Made by a program: the position numbers and the translations under genes. The notes beneath the pieces were generated by a model. That model was given only the letters and a program-made list of their open reading frames with translations. It did no database searches and was not told where the DNA came from. From assembly GCF_000383975.1 (NCBI RefSeq), contig NZ_KB913021.1:62001-126000 (forward strand): a stretch of 64,000 nucleotides of DNA. Reading direction: 5' to 3'. Source of the DNA: Natronorubrum tibetense GA33 (lineage in GTDB: Archaea > Halobacteriota > Halobacteria > Halobacteriales > Natrialbaceae). Within the stretch, counting starts at the first letter, position 1, and each line of letters starts with the position of its first letter. Shown here one piece after another: positions 7,420 to 16,616 of this stretch.

Positions 7420-7980
7420 TCAATCCAGTAGTCCCAATTGTTCCAATCGATCTATGATAACAGCAAGACTGTCTTCAATTGCTTCTCTCGTTTTCACGCC
7501 CGTGATTAGAAGCTTTCCGCTCGTGAATAGCAGCACAACGGCTTCAGGTTCGTCAAGTCGATAGAGTAATCCTGGGAACTGTTCGGGTTCGTACTCGACA
7601 TTTTCGAGGCCAAGCCCAATAGCGATCGCGTTTAAATTCAACTGTCGATCCAGATCAGCATTGCTCACGATATTCTGGACGGTGATTTCACGGTCGGCGG
7701 GAGCCTCAATACCAAGGCTGCGCAATGTGTCGAAGACATCCTGAAGCGCGGTCTGTACGTTGTGAACGCTGGTTGCCCCCGTACATACTATCTTTCCGGT
7801 CCGAAAGAGTAGCACCGTTGCTTTCGGATCCTGGAGGCGATAGATAAGTCCTGGAAAATGATCCGGGTCGTACTGAACATCGTCTAAATCTTGACCGAGT
7901 GCATCGAGTTCGAGTTCTTGTCCAACTCCGGTCGATGCAACCACGTTCTGAATTTCGATGGTATCGACCGCGTTTGTCAT
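7420..7980 (-). CDS. tbp: TATA-box binding protein
   Basis: 186 residues, the normal archaeal length. The two direct repeats of the saddle are clear: residues about 8-95 (EIQNVVASTG ... HFPGLIYRLQDPKATVLLFRTGKIVCTGA) and about 99-186 (TVQNIVSNAD ... QFPGLLYRLDEPEAVVLLF then SGKLLITGVK). TBP recruits TFB and RNA polymerase at TATA promoters. Haloarchaea carry several TBPs and TFBs; the only TFB in this window is in the accessory segment (40193-41119). No operon partners. Confidence 0.97.
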   Translation of the reverse strand: MTNAVDTIEIQNVVASTGVGQELELDALGQDLDDVQYDPDHFPGLIYRLQDPKATVLLFRTGKIVCTGATSVHNVQTALQDVFDTLRSLGIEAPADREITVQNIVSNADLDRQLNLNAIAIGLGLENVEYEPEQFPGLLYRLDEPEAVVLLFTSGKLLITGVKTREAIEDSLAVIIDRLEQLGLLD

Positions 7981-8050
7981 TGGGAGACCGTTCCTGCGTA
8001 TCGTATAAAAGCACGGGTATCTCGACTTCGATGTCAGTATTCAAGCGAGA

Positions 8051-8575
8051 TTATGCTTTGTTCAGGAGCGATTCGGACTGCTTGGCAGCGAGAGCTGCGC
8101 TACGGACTGCCTCAAAATTGTCTGCTGTATGAGCGATAAGCCGAACATCGGCGAGCGCCGTCGAGTCAAATGCCAAAATCGCTTCGCAAATATGACGTGT
8201 CCCGTCGGAAAGATCGTATCCACCACCGCCACATCCCAGTACAGGTAGCACGAGCGATCGACACTCCATCTCGTCAGTGCGTGAGAGAACCGCTCTCGTT
8301 GCAGCCGAAATCGAGTGTTCTGTAACGCTTCCTTCGCTCGTAAACGGGACCGCGTGGATCACGTATCGTGCGCTCAGGTTGTACGCATCGGTAACGACCA
8401 CCTCGTCGCAGGAAACGTCCGAAGTTCGTACCACATCTGTTTTGAGAGGGCCGTCGGCTTCTCGCTGGAGAGCGGCGGCGACACCGCAATTCATCGTCGC
8501 GTCCGGACTCGTTGAATTAACAAGAACATGCGCACTTTGCTTGGCGATATTCCCCTGGACAACAGCGAAGTGCAT
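8051..8575 (-). CDS. Macrodomain protein (ADP-ribose binding / hydrolase)
   Basis: 174 residues, a stand-alone macrodomain. Visible motifs: VVQGNIAKQSAHVLVNSTSP at the N-terminus, loop 1 MNCGVAAALQREADGP, RYVIHAVPF in the middle, and the second phosphate loop LPVLGCGGGGYDLSDG at about 118-133. The family binds or removes ADP-ribose. It is 24-30% recognisable as a relative of the second macrodomain gene at 22896 only in these loops, so it is probably an old paralogue. Monocistronic. Confidence 0.9.
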   Translation of the reverse strand: MHFAVVQGNIAKQSAHVLVNSTSPDATMNCGVAAALQREADGPLKTDVVRTSDVSCDEVVVTDAYNLSARYVIHAVPFTSEGSVTEHSISAATRAVLSRTDEMECRSLVLPVLGCGGGGYDLSDGTRHICEAILAFDSTALADVRLIAHTADNFEAVRSAALAAKQSESLLNKA

Positions 8576-8723
8576 ACTAGATATTCGTTCACTAGTAGAA
8601 AAAGCACGGGGGATAATTCACCGTTACATGCAGCTTGCAACGATCTCGTCTGGACGGTCACTGTCATGGGCGAAATTAGCTTTCGGACAAAGGTTGACGC
8701 CCTTTGAACTCGAACTGGAGACT

Positions 8724-8879
8724 ATGGAGCTGCGGGCGATGTGCAAAACGTGTGACTGGGCCTTATCGGCGGACGAACTCTCGACGATTGAATCGGCTGC
8801 GGAGGAACATCAGCAAGAGAATCCTGATCACAGTGTTCGATTGAGCCGTCCAGATGCGAATCTCAGCGAATACCGGTAA
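8724..8879 (+). CDS. Small haloarchaeal protein with a CxxC motif
   Basis: 51 residues from the ATG at 8724. It begins MELRAMCKTCDWALSADELS and ends with an ESAAEEHQQENPDHSVRLS-like helix and tail. One CKTC pair and a downstream His suggest a small metal-binding or dimeric fold. Codon use looks coding. No homologue can be named. Confidence 0.55.
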   Translation: MELRAMCKTCDWALSADELSTIESAAEEHQQENPDHSVRLSRPDANLSEYR

Positions 8880-8937
8880 CGACACCGTGTTCTTGTTAGG
8901 AAATTGGCTACCAGAATGTCTATTCAATTATGTATAA

Positions 8938-9402
8938 CTACGTGTCGTCTTCGATTTCCAACTCGAACTGCTCATTTTCGGAGACGGCGTTCAGGACCAC
9001 GCTCGTATTTGAGGCCGTAATATCCGGGTCAGTGAGCACGGTTTTGATCTGGTCGTTCATCCCGTCGGTGTCTTTGAATTTGCCGATCGCAATGATGTCG
9101 TAATCGCCAGTAACCTCGTAGACCGACGTCATCTGGCGATGCTCCTGCAACCGTTCAGTGATTTCCGGTAAGGCGTGTCCTTCGACTTTGAGTTGCATGA
9201 CGGCAGTCACGTCGTATCCGACCGCGTCGTAATCGACCCTCGCCGTGTATCCTTCGATCACGCCTTCGTCCTGAAGATCGGAGAGGTGATTCGAAACCGT
9301 CGTTACCGACACGTCCAACTCCTCGGCCAGGCTACGAAGACTTGCCCGGCCATCTCCGAGAAGTGCGTTCACCAGTTTTGAATCGAGATGTTCGTAGACC
9401 AT
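8938..9402 (-). CDS. Lrp/AsnC family transcriptional regulator
   Basis: 154 residues. N-terminal HTH at about 5-55 ([20 protein letters not shown], then [20 protein letters not shown]). The C-terminal RAM/AsnC ligand domain is at about 62-140 (VMQLKVEG ... [20 protein letters not shown]). Members form octamers and sense amino acids. Located beside hisE, though in haloarchaea this paralogue is not tied to one pathway. A typical full-length member. Confidence 0.93.
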   Translation of the reverse strand: MVYEHLDSKLVNALLGDGRASLRSLAEELDVSVTTVSNHLSDLQDEGVIEGYTARVDYDAVGYDVTAVMQLKVEGHALPEITERLQEHRQMTSVYEVTGDYDIIAIGKFKDTDGMNDQIKTVLTDPDITASNTSVVLNAVSENEQFELEIEDDT

Positions 9403-9483
9403 TTGCTCTCATATTGTATACTGCCCACATACGAGTACCGATTTCCTGACCGCTCGTGTGGTTTAGCTCATCCTTTGTGATGA

Positions 9484-9771
9484 TTACCGTCGATGGGCTA
9501 ACTCATCACGAAGATCGTCGAGATCCATCTCCTTTGCGGCGAATAGAACGAGCAGATGATAGACGAGATCGGTACTCTCAGCGGCGATTTCATCTGTATC
9601 GTCGTCTTTTGCAGCCAGGATCACTTCGGTCATTTCTTCGCCGAGTTTCTCCAGTACGGCGTTTTCCCCCTTTTCGTGTGTGAAGAGCGAAGCAGTGTAC
9701 GAATCGTCTGGAAGCGTCTCTTGGCGCTCTTTGATCACGGCGAATAGTTCGTCGAGAATCCGCTCAGTCAT
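9484..9771 (-). CDS. hisE: Phosphoribosyl-ATP pyrophosphatase
   Basis: 95 residues, the normal single-domain length. Helical MazG-like fold with ILDELFAVIKERQETLPDDSY, the metal-binding EKLGEEMTEVILAAKDDD and ESTDLVYHLLVLFAAKEM. It hydrolyses PR-ATP to PR-AMP in the second step of histidine synthesis; HisI, the next enzyme, is at 32118-32495, so the two steps are unlinked. It stands alone between the Lrp gene and a winged-helix gene. Confidence 0.96.
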   Translation of the reverse strand: MTERILDELFAVIKERQETLPDDSYTASLFTHEKGENAVLEKLGEEMTEVILAAKDDDTDEIAAESTDLVYHLLVLFAAKEMDLDDLRDELAHRR

Positions 9772-9878
9772 TTCTCTTCCACCCCGTCTCGTTGGTAGTC
9801 AACTGCACGAATATGTGGTCTCTCGCCCCCTCACAGAGTTGTTTCGATATGGATAGGCAAAGGCTGTGTACTATGTTC

Positions 9879-10127
9879 TCACTCGCATGTAGCACAACTC
9901 GGTTCCACCACTCGATACAAACTTTGTCGGGCGTCTGGAAAGTAAATATCTTCTTCAACGACGCCGATGGATTCGAGGCGCTCTAGTGCGTACCGGACGG
10001 TGCGTGGAGACAGGAGTGTTTCCTCGACGAGTTGCTTCTGGGTCAGTTCTTCCTCGAATTCGAGCACCTTGTAAACGAGTTTGGCGCTCGGGGGCAGGTC
10101 TGATAGCTCTGTGTCTGTGTCCGACAT
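9879..10127 (-). CDS. Small winged-helix regulator (MarR-like)
   Basis: 82 residues: PPSAKLVYKVLEFEEELTQK, then SPRTVRYALERLESIGVVEE as the recognition helix and a short wing ending SLYRVVEPSCATCE. The CATC at the very end could bind a metal or act as a thiol pair. It is divergent from the enolase-superfamily gene at 10255, with 127 nt between, and may control it; that is positional inference. Confidence 0.85.
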   Translation of the reverse strand: MSDTDTELSDLPPSAKLVYKVLEFEEELTQKQLVEETLLSPRTVRYALERLESIGVVEEDIYFPDARQSLYRVVEPSCATCE

Positions 10128-10254
10128 TCGATAACCGTACGCGGTACCCTCTAACGCGAATCAACAAATTAACTGCGGTCCATGCTTGTCCGCATGATGG
10201 TCTGAACCGCGGTGAACTCACAACCTCTTTCTACTACTGGGAAGGAGTACTCGT

Positions 10255-11406
10255 ATGCGAGTTACTGATGTCGAGACCTTCGTCGTCGATGCCGACTGGC
10301 GCAACTGGTTCTTCGTCCAGGTGAAAACCGACGAGGGGATCACTGGTGTTGGCGAAGCACTCAGTGGAGAGGGATTGACGGCTGCCCTCGAAGCAACTAC
10401 GGACGCCCACAAGCACTACCTCATCGGCGAAGATCCACTGAATCGAAAGCAGATCAGCCGAAAACTGCGCCGCTATCCGTTCGCGTGGCGTGCGGGCAAA
10501 CTGATTAACGCGGTTGCGTCGGCGTTCGACATCGCGCTCTGGGACATTGCGGGCAAGTACTACGGTGAACCCGTCTGGAAACTGCTCGGCGGTAAAGTTC
10601 ACGACGAGATCCCGGTCTACGCTAATGGCTGGCACATCGGCGAGCGGACGCCGGAAAATTACGCCCACCATGCGAAAAAGGCCGTCGAAGAACAGGGGTA
10701 CCCGGCGCTGAAATGCGACCCGTTCGCTCACTACGAGTATTCGCTGACCGACGATCAGATCGAGGAGGTCGCGGAATTGCTCGAAGCGGTACGGGAAGCG
10801 GTTGGGTGGGACGTCGGGATCGCCCTCGATTGTCACGGTCGCTTCTCCCGCCGGGGCGCGATCGAAGTCGCAAACGCCCTCGAAGAGTACGACATCATGT
10901 TCCTCGAAGAACCGGTCGAACTCGAAGATCGGGACGTTATGGCGGACGTCACCCAGCACGTCAATATGCCCGTCGCAACGGGCGAACGGATCTACAACAA
11001 CGAAACGATGGAGGAGATCGTCCGTAAGCAGGCTTGCGACATCGTCCAACCCGATCTGACGAACTACGGGAGCTTGCAGGAACTCCAACATTCGGCTGCG
11101 ATCGCCAAATCGCGGTACATGACGTTCGCACCGCACAATCCCAACGCCGGCGTGAGTACTGCCGCTGGACTGCACCTCTGTGCAGGAATCGAGAACCTCG
11201 AAGTACTCGAACACATGAGCCGCGACGTTGAGTGGGGCGATGAGATTGTCAAACACGACTTCGCGGTCAAGGACGGCGTGATTGAAGTCCCCGACAAGCC
11301 CGGTCTCGGCGTCGAATTCGATGCGGAAGCAGCGCGAAAATACCCCGGCGAACCGAAAGACAGCCACAGTCTCTTCGACAAAGACGGGGCGCTCAAACGG
11401 CCATAG
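10255..11406 (+). CDS. Mandelate racemase/muconate lactonizing enzyme family, probable sugar-acid dehydratase
   Basis: 383 residues. The N-terminal capping domain covers about 1-125. The barrel shows KCDPF (about 158), metal ligands in ALDCHGRF, MFLEEPVE and ATGERIY, and the acid PHNPNAGVST. The order D-E-E plus the late His matches the galactonate/gluconate dehydratase type, which removes water from aldonic acids. The substrate cannot be read from sequence. A decayed copy of the C-terminus of a paralogue occurs at 30882-31022. Confidence 0.9.
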   Translation: MRVTDVETFVVDADWRNWFFVQVKTDEGITGVGEALSGEGLTAALEATTDAHKHYLIGEDPLNRKQISRKLRRYPFAWRAGKLINAVASAFDIALWDIAGKYYGEPVWKLLGGKVHDEIPVYANGWHIGERTPENYAHHAKKAVEEQGYPALKCDPFAHYEYSLTDDQIEEVAELLEAVREAVGWDVGIALDCHGRFSRRGAIEVANALEEYDIMFLEEPVELEDRDVMADVTQHVNMPVATGERIYNNETMEEIVRKQACDIVQPDLTNYGSLQELQHSAAIAKSRYMTFAPHNPNAGVSTAAGLHLCAGIENLEVLEHMSRDVEWGDEIVKHDFAVKDGVIEVPDKPGLGVEFDAEAARKYPGEPKDSHSLFDKDGALKRP

Positions 11407-11522
11407 TCTCCCGATATCTGCTTTTTTCCGGCTAACGCGATTCTAATCACACAGGATGTAGCTATCGTTCGTAATCAGGGGACAGGAGCAGAGCTTAGGT
11501 CGCTCGATCCATAATCGAAAAT

Positions 11523-11825
11523 ATGGAGGGATGTTTGAGATGTGGAGAGACAGACGTCACGCTGTTCGAGGTCGTAAAAGATGGCAACCCGGACGAAGTA
11601 GTAGGTCGAATTTGTGTTGACTGCGAGGATGACCTCGTCTGGAACGGAATAGAAGTGGGGGCCGCGGGAACGTGCGGCTACTCGGAAAACTGTAACCGTG
11701 TCGTTTCATATGTGACCTTCGGGACGAACTCTTCGACTGGTAGCAGTGGTGAAGCACTGGTTCGCTCACAAAAGAGAAATAACATCCTTTGCGAGCAGCA
11801 TCTTCATCAGTTGCGCACTGAGTAG
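11523..11825 (+). CDS. Small zinc-finger-like protein
   Basis: 100 residues with CLRCGE at residue 4, CVDCEDD near 37 and two further Cys (CGYSENC about 53-59), enough for one or two zinc sites. No family name. It stands between the enolase-superfamily gene and RNase J and is followed by about 280 nt without a gene. Confidence 0.65.
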   Translation: MEGCLRCGETDVTLFEVVKDGNPDEVVGRICVDCEDDLVWNGIEVGAAGTCGYSENCNRVVSYVTFGTNSSTGSSGEALVRSQKRNNILCEQHLHQLRTE

Positions 11826-11955
11826 GTCTTTCCACGAGTATTTCGGCGTATTCTCGACCATACGGCCGTTCGATGGCATCGGAGGCGTTTCTCGATTGGA
11901 ACCCTGGGGTACTTAGGTACGGAGCGTCGATATTCATCTAACCGAAAGAGGCGCT

Positions 11956-12004
11956 GTCCTTGACGCAGCTGGGACGGAGCGTTCGATTTAGGAACGTCAA
12001 GGAC
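11956..12004. repeat. 10-bp inverted repeat upstream of the RNase J gene
   Basis: GTCCTTGACG (11956-11965) and CGTCAAGGAC (11995-12004) are perfect arms with a 29-nt spacer, about 105 nt before the RNase J start. It could be an operator or the trace of an element end. Nothing else is seen in 11826-12109. Confidence 0.45.
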
Positions 12005-12109
12005 GTAATCGACGTGCGTACTCACGCCCGCGAACGTTTGCGTTCCGCTCTATCGTGGCCGTTCTGGCTACGTAGCTGCGTTTTGGGACTGCTATGATCG
12101 GTCCTAGCC

Positions 12110-13453
12110 ATGGAAATTGAAATCGCAACAATAGGCGGCTACGAGGAAGTCGGCCGGCAAATGACTGCCGTCCGTGCGGGCAACGACATCGTAATCTTCG
12201 ACATGGGGCTGAACCTGTCGAAGGTGCTCATTCACGATAACATCCAAACGGAAGGAATGCACAGCCTCGATCTGATCGACATGGGTGCGATCCCCGACGA
12301 TCGAGTGATGAGCGATCTCGATGGGGAGGTGCGGGCGATCGTACCCACGCACGGTCACCTTGACCACATCGGGGCGATCAGCAAGCTGGCTCACCGGTAC
12401 GATGCTCCGGTCGTGGCTACGCCGTTCACGCTCGAACTGGTCAAAGGGGAAGTAGAGGACGAGCAAAAGTTCAGCTTCGACAACGACCTGATCGAGATGG
12501 ACGCCGGCGAGACGATGCAAATCGGCGACCACGGACTCGAACTCGAATTCGTCAATGTCACCCACTCGATCGTCCAGGCGATCAACCCTGTTCTCCATAC
12601 GCCCGAAGGTGCCATCGTCTACGGGCTGGACAAGCGCATGGACCACACGCCGGTCATCGGTGCACCGATCGACATGAAGCGCTTCCGTGAGATCGGACGC
12701 GAGGGCAACGGCGTCCTCTGTTACATCGAAGACTGTACGAACGCGAACAAGCAGGGACGAACGCCCTCCGAAAACGTCGCCCGAGAGCACCTTCGAGATA
12801 CGCTCTACAGCATGGAGGATTACACGGGTGGGATCGTCGCCACGACCTTTTCAAGTCACATCGCTCGGGTAAAATCGCTCGTCGAATTTGCTCGGGAGAT
12901 CGGCCGCCAGCCGATCTTGCTCGGTCGATCGATGGATCACTACTCGGGAACTGCCCAGCAGGTCGGGATCGACTTCCCGTCGGACGTTCCGATGTTCGGC
13001 TATCGACAGGCGATCGATCAGACGTTCGAGCGCATCATGAACGACGGGAAGGGAAACTTCCTGCCCGTCGTGACGGGCCACCAAGGCGAACCGCGGGCGA
13101 TGCTCACCCGCATGGCTCGGGGAGAGACTAACTACGAACTCGACGACGGCGACAAAGTCGTCTTCTCCGCCCGCGTGATTCCGGAGCCGACCAACGAGGG
13201 CCAGCGTTACCAGGCTGAGAAACTCCTCGGCATGCAAGGTGCACGCGTCTACTCGGACGTCCACGTCTCCGGCCACCTCTGTCAGGAGGGCCACTACGAG
13301 ATGCTTGATGCCCTTCAGCCACAGCACGTCATCCCGGCCCACCAGGACCTCAACGGGTTCTCCGGATACGTCGATCTTGCCTCTGATCAGGGTTACGCGC
13401 TCGGGCGAGATTTGCACGTAACCTCGAACGGAAACATCATGCAACTCGTGTAA
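12110..13453 (+). CDS. RNase J-type beta-CASP ribonuclease
   Basis: 447 residues, full archaeal RNase J length. Metallo-beta-lactamase motifs: [13 protein letters not shown] start, [10 protein letters not shown] at about 80-89, NVTHS, and the beta-CASP motifs ending [14 protein letters not shown] and [14 protein letters not shown]. It is expected to degrade RNA 5' to 3'. A frameshifted fragment matching its last third lies at 31735-32058, so there was once a second copy. Haloarchaea usually have another RNase J in the mevalonate region, making this perhaps a paralogue. Confidence 0.92.
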   Translation: MEIEIATIGGYEEVGRQMTAVRAGNDIVIFDMGLNLSKVLIHDNIQTEGMHSLDLIDMGAIPDDRVMSDLDGEVRAIVPTHGHLDHIGAISKLAHRYDAPVVATPFTLELVKGEVEDEQKFSFDNDLIEMDAGETMQIGDHGLELEFVNVTHSIVQAINPVLHTPEGAIVYGLDKRMDHTPVIGAPIDMKRFREIGREGNGVLCYIEDCTNANKQGRTPSENVAREHLRDTLYSMEDYTGGIVATTFSSHIARVKSLVEFAREIGRQPILLGRSMDHYSGTAQQVGIDFPSDVPMFGYRQAIDQTFERIMNDGKGNFLPVVTGHQGEPRAMLTRMARGETNYELDDGDKVVFSARVIPEPTNEGQRYQAEKLLGMQGARVYSDVHVSGHLCQEGHYEMLDALQPQHVIPAHQDLNGFSGYVDLASDQGYALGRDLHVTSNGNIMQLV

Positions 13454-13628
13454 GTCTGCTCGGAATTATTATCCATTACGAACACCCTCTTAAATTTTTA
13501 TTTTGTATATGTGATTGCAACAGTCCAAGAAATGGGTTCAGCAGACATTTTTGTATAGAAGCTAGGAGGGTAAGTCAAATCCACTAAGATGTGATGCGCT
13601 TATCCCTTCTGAGTCGAACTTGAGCACA

Positions 13629-14525
13629 ATGGTTGAAGAAGAAGAGAAAATAGATCTATCTGAAAGTGCCGTTCTTCGAGACCGGTTTACTTCTGAAGAG
13701 ATTTTTGAACGAGTTATAGTTGATGCAGATGAGGAGATTTCTCGAAGCTACCGTGAACTCTTTTTCAGCGGCCTGGCTGCGGGCTTTGCGATTACATTGA
13801 CAGTCTTACTGTATGCTTCAATGACACACGCAGCGGGTGGGATTCCACTGATTGGCGCGCTATTATACCCAATTGGTTTCGTATATATAATATTGGGAAA
13901 TTATCAACTATACACTGAAAATACGTTACCACCTGTAGCGCTTGTCATCGAACGGATGGCGAGTGTGCCAGCTATGCTCGGAATGTGGGGTATTGTATTA
14001 TTGGGGAACGTCCTCGGGGGCGCGTTAGGTGCAACTGCATTGGCATATGGCGGTGTGTTCTCTCCCGAGGTGTCAGAAACAGCTATAGAGATTGGCATGA
14101 CTGGGATAGAGACAGAGTGGATAGCGTTGTTTTTCAAGGCTGCATTTGCAGGGCTGATCGTAGCGGGAATCGTCTGGCTTGATTTCGGCGTCAGAAATTC
14201 AACAGCGAGATTCCTCCTCGTCTATATGGCATTCCTTGCGATTCCGCTCGGAAACCTGTTTCACGTCGTTGTTGCAAGCACGGAAGTTGTGTATCTCGTG
14301 TTACTTGGTCAGGTCGGACTTCTGCATGGAGCGTATAATTTTGCGCTTCCAGTTCTTCTTGGAAATACGTTTGGTGGTGTTCTGCTCGTTACGCTTGTAA
14401 ATTACTTTCAGACGCCATCGTACATTCAAGAGGATCCGAGCCGCCGGCTCACGCCGAAACAATGGCTTTTCACTTGGAATACTGGACGAGATAAAGAGGA
14501 ACTCGAACAGATGGCTTCCGATTAA
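13629..14525 (+). CDS. Formate/nitrite transporter family channel
   Basis: 298 residues from the ATG at 13629; a TTG nine bases earlier is in frame but less likely. Six hydrophobic segments: about 42-66, 70-90, 105-135, 160-185, 195-218 and 235-260. Glycine-rich FNT-type helices such as LLGNVLGGALGATALAYGG and ALPVLLGNTFGGVLL contain the N-x-x-G half-helix breaks. It conducts small monovalent anions across the membrane. Base composition is noticeably more AT-rich than in its neighbours, suggesting transfer or weak codon selection. Confidence 0.88.
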   Translation: MVEEEEKIDLSESAVLRDRFTSEEIFERVIVDADEEISRSYRELFFSGLAAGFAITLTVLLYASMTHAAGGIPLIGALLYPIGFVYIILGNYQLYTENTLPPVALVIERMASVPAMLGMWGIVLLGNVLGGALGATALAYGGVFSPEVSETAIEIGMTGIETEWIALFFKAAFAGLIVAGIVWLDFGVRNSTARFLLVYMAFLAIPLGNLFHVVVASTEVVYLVLLGQVGLLHGAYNFALPVLLGNTFGGVLLVTLVNYFQTPSYIQEDPSRRLTPKQWLFTWNTGRDKEELEQMASD

Positions 14526-14774
14526 TCGACTATAGATTCGACGAGTACTGTCGTAAAATACTTCATTGACAATTAACTCTCTCTATTTTTCAATAATATT
14601 GGGTAACGATGGCCAACAAGTCTGAATAAGATGCCCCCAGAAGGTTGAAGTCGTAGTGGGTTGGCTGAAGACCTCTAAGCGAGACGACTTCGTAGTGGGT
14701 CTGTGAGAACCACCTACCGATGCCCTCTGCCGGATGGCGTCATTGGGCTGGTAAGCGGCTAAAGTGCTGAGTCG
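14526..14774. other. Gene-free stretch with imperfect repeats
   Basis: GAAGTCGT (14647-14654) is mirrored by ACGACTTC (14684-14691), and CGTAGTGGGT occurs twice near 14652 and 14691 in similar surroundings. It may be a small folded RNA or the 3' region of the flanking genes. No gene seen. Confidence 0.3.
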
Positions 14775-14960
14775 TTACTCCTCTTTGTTCTCTTTGATGT
14801 CCTGTAGCTGGCCAAGCAAGTCGTCGGTCGAGCCACCGGTTTCGACCGTCATATCGCCTTCGTACTCGTTTTCGTGGACGTTTACCGCAGCATCCTCGTC
14901 ATCCTCGTCGCCCACGTCTTGTTGCTGTTGCTCGGACTCGTCGTAGCTACCAAAACCCAT
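14775..14960 (-). CDS. Small acidic haloarchaeal protein (DUF5786-like)
   Basis: 61 residues beginning MGFGSYDESEQQQQ, with a very acidic middle (DVGDEDDEDAAVN) and a helical end (DDLLGQLQDIKENKEE). I know this MGFGSYDES start from a short haloarchaeal family annotated DUF5786; its function is unknown. Monocistronic. Confidence 0.82.
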   Translation of the reverse strand: MGFGSYDESEQQQQDVGDEDDEDAAVNVHENEYEGDMTVETGGSTDDLLGQLQDIKENKEE

Positions 14961-15101
14961 ATACGATGACTCTTGGTCTGTGCACTTATTCTCACCGGTT
15001 CACCTCGTACTATGGGGACCCCAATGAAATCTCTTATCTATATCGTGTCAAGTAGACATACAAGTTTAGTATAACTTCACTGACAGCTGTATCGTGAGTT
15101 T

Positions 15102-15527
15102 CTATGGGCTATACTCCGGTGACTGGGCTTCAATCGTGTCTGCGACGTTGTCCAGTTGTTCGCCGATCGTGGCGACGAGATCGTCGAGGGTGACGATTCC
15201 AGTCAGACTCCCATTTTTGTCAACGATCGGGAAGCGACGAACGTTGTGTTCTTCGATCGCCCGCGAAATTTCCATCGCTTCCTCGTTCTCTTGAATCGTT
15301 GCTGGGTCTTCCGACATCACGTCTTCTACTGAGACGCCTGCGACGTCATCGTGCTGGTGGATCGCTAGTGCAGCATCGCGGTCGGTGATGATGCCGACGG
15401 GGGACTCGTCTTCAGTTATCACGATTGCCCCCACATTTTCGGAGTCGAGTGTCTCGGTGATTTCTCCAAGTGTACTCTCTGGACTCGCCGTTACAACGTC
15501 ATCCGGGCCGAGATCGCCAACGGGCAT
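15102..15527 (-). CDS. Two-CBS-domain protein
   Basis: 141 residues made of two CBS repeats: about 5-60 (VVTASPESTLGEITETLDSE ... PVGIITDRDAAL) and about 68-130 (VEDVMSEDPATIQENEE ... LTGIVTLDDLVATIGEQL). The G-I-I/V-T-D/L-x-D ends are the adenine-nucleotide-binding corners. CBS pairs sense AMP, ATP, NAD or SAM, but no output domain is attached, so the partner is unknown. Confidence 0.9.
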   Translation of the reverse strand: MPVGDLGPDDVVTASPESTLGEITETLDSENVGAIVITEDESPVGIITDRDAALAIHQHDDVAGVSVEDVMSEDPATIQENEEAMEISRAIEEHNVRRFPIVDKNGSLTGIVTLDDLVATIGEQLDNVADTIEAQSPEYSP

Positions 15528-15662
15528 GGATCGAGTGAACCCACCACACAGAGGATATTCAAGATGGAGCTTTCAACTGTCGCCGAATAGGCGGAGAATC
15601 AACTCTTGAATGGGTATCATAGGCGTCCTCACATAGATGGGCGTCTACCGCTAAGCTAGAGT

Positions 15663-16616
15663 ATGGTCCAATCGGACTATGCAACCGGTATACTCCTCGG
15701 ACTTGCATGCGGTGACGCCCTCGGTCGTCCCGTTGAAGGCTGGTCGTCGGACCACATTGAAGCGGAATACGGAACGCTGCGTGATTTCGCCGGATACGGA
15801 GCTCACGACCGACCGCCAGGGACAGTTACCGACGATACACAGCTTGCGATGCGACTCGCCAGAAGTCTCGTGAATTGCGGCGGGTTTGATCGAGACGACT
15901 TCGTCACCCGACTCGTCGAGTGGTACGAAGAGCAACCGTTCGGGATCGGTGGGACCACGACCGAAGCGCTTCGTCGAATCCGCGACGGCGTTCCGCCGGA
16001 AGATGCCAGTCGCCGAGCGAGAGAGACGAAGCCACCTGGAAAGAAAGCCACGAACGGGAGCGTCATGCGGTGTGCGCCGATCGCTGTTCCATACGCGACT
16101 GACCGCGAGGAACTCCAGCGAGTCAGTCGCACTTCCTCACGAGTGACTCACTGCGATCCCCGCTGTGTACACGGCTGTTCGGTACTCAATCTCACCCTCG
16201 CGTACATTCTCACCGGTAGCGATCGTCCGTTGCAGGCTGCCCTCGACGACCTTCCGGCGACGGCACCACAGGAATTGAGACACCATCTCGATCCAGTTCC
16301 TGACGAGATCGATCCTACCGACATCGTGCCGGCGAACGACGCCGTCGAAACGCTTCGGGCTGCGCTCTATCACGGACTGACGGCCAGTGACGCCGAAACG
16401 GCGATCGTTATGGCCGTCAACGAAGGCGGCGACGCGGACACGGTTGGTGCTGTCACCGGCGCGATCGCTGGAGCGCGTTTCGGTGTATCCGACGTACCTG
16501 ATCGATGGGTGGCGACAGTGGAATATCGAACTGAACTCGAACAGCTCGGCGAGCAACTCGCTAACCTACGTTCGGGTCATTGTGAAGCGGGTGATGATCG
16601 AAACGATAGATCTTGA
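15663..16616 (+). CDS. ADP-ribosylglycohydrolase (DraG/ARH family)
   Basis: 317 residues. Hallmarks: GLACGDALGRPVEGWS at the N-terminus, the metal-binding TVTDDTQLAM at about 57-66, and the second metal site EGGDADTVGAVTGAIAG at about 257-273, all intact. The family removes ADP-ribose from proteins or small molecules using two Mg ions. It is 2.3 kb from pncB and in the same neighbourhood as two macrodomain genes. Its 3' end overlaps the convergent gene 16577-17425 by 40 nt. Confidence 0.94.
   Translation: MVQSDYATGILLGLACGDALGRPVEGWSSDHIEAEYGTLRDFAGYGAHDRPPGTVTDDTQLAMRLARSLVNCGGFDRDDFVTRLVEWYEEQPFGIGGTTTEALRRIRDGVPPEDASRRARETKPPGKKATNGSVMRCAPIAVPYATDREELQRVSRTSSRVTHCDPRCVHGCSVLNLTLAYILTGSDRPLQAALDDLPATAPQELRHHLDPVPDEIDPTDIVPANDAVETLRAALYHGLTASDAETAIVMAVNEGGDADTVGAVTGAIAGARFGVSDVPDRWVATVEYRTELEQLGEQLANLRSGHCEAGDDRNDRS

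Noticed and set aside
10234-11367. A 377-codon minus-strand reading frame
   Set aside because: It is the antisense of the enolase-superfamily gene, with repetitive FDR/VVD-rich text from high GC third positions and no family features.
12104-13444. Long minus-strand frames opposite RNase J
   Set aside because: Exact shadows of the real gene in the complementary frame.
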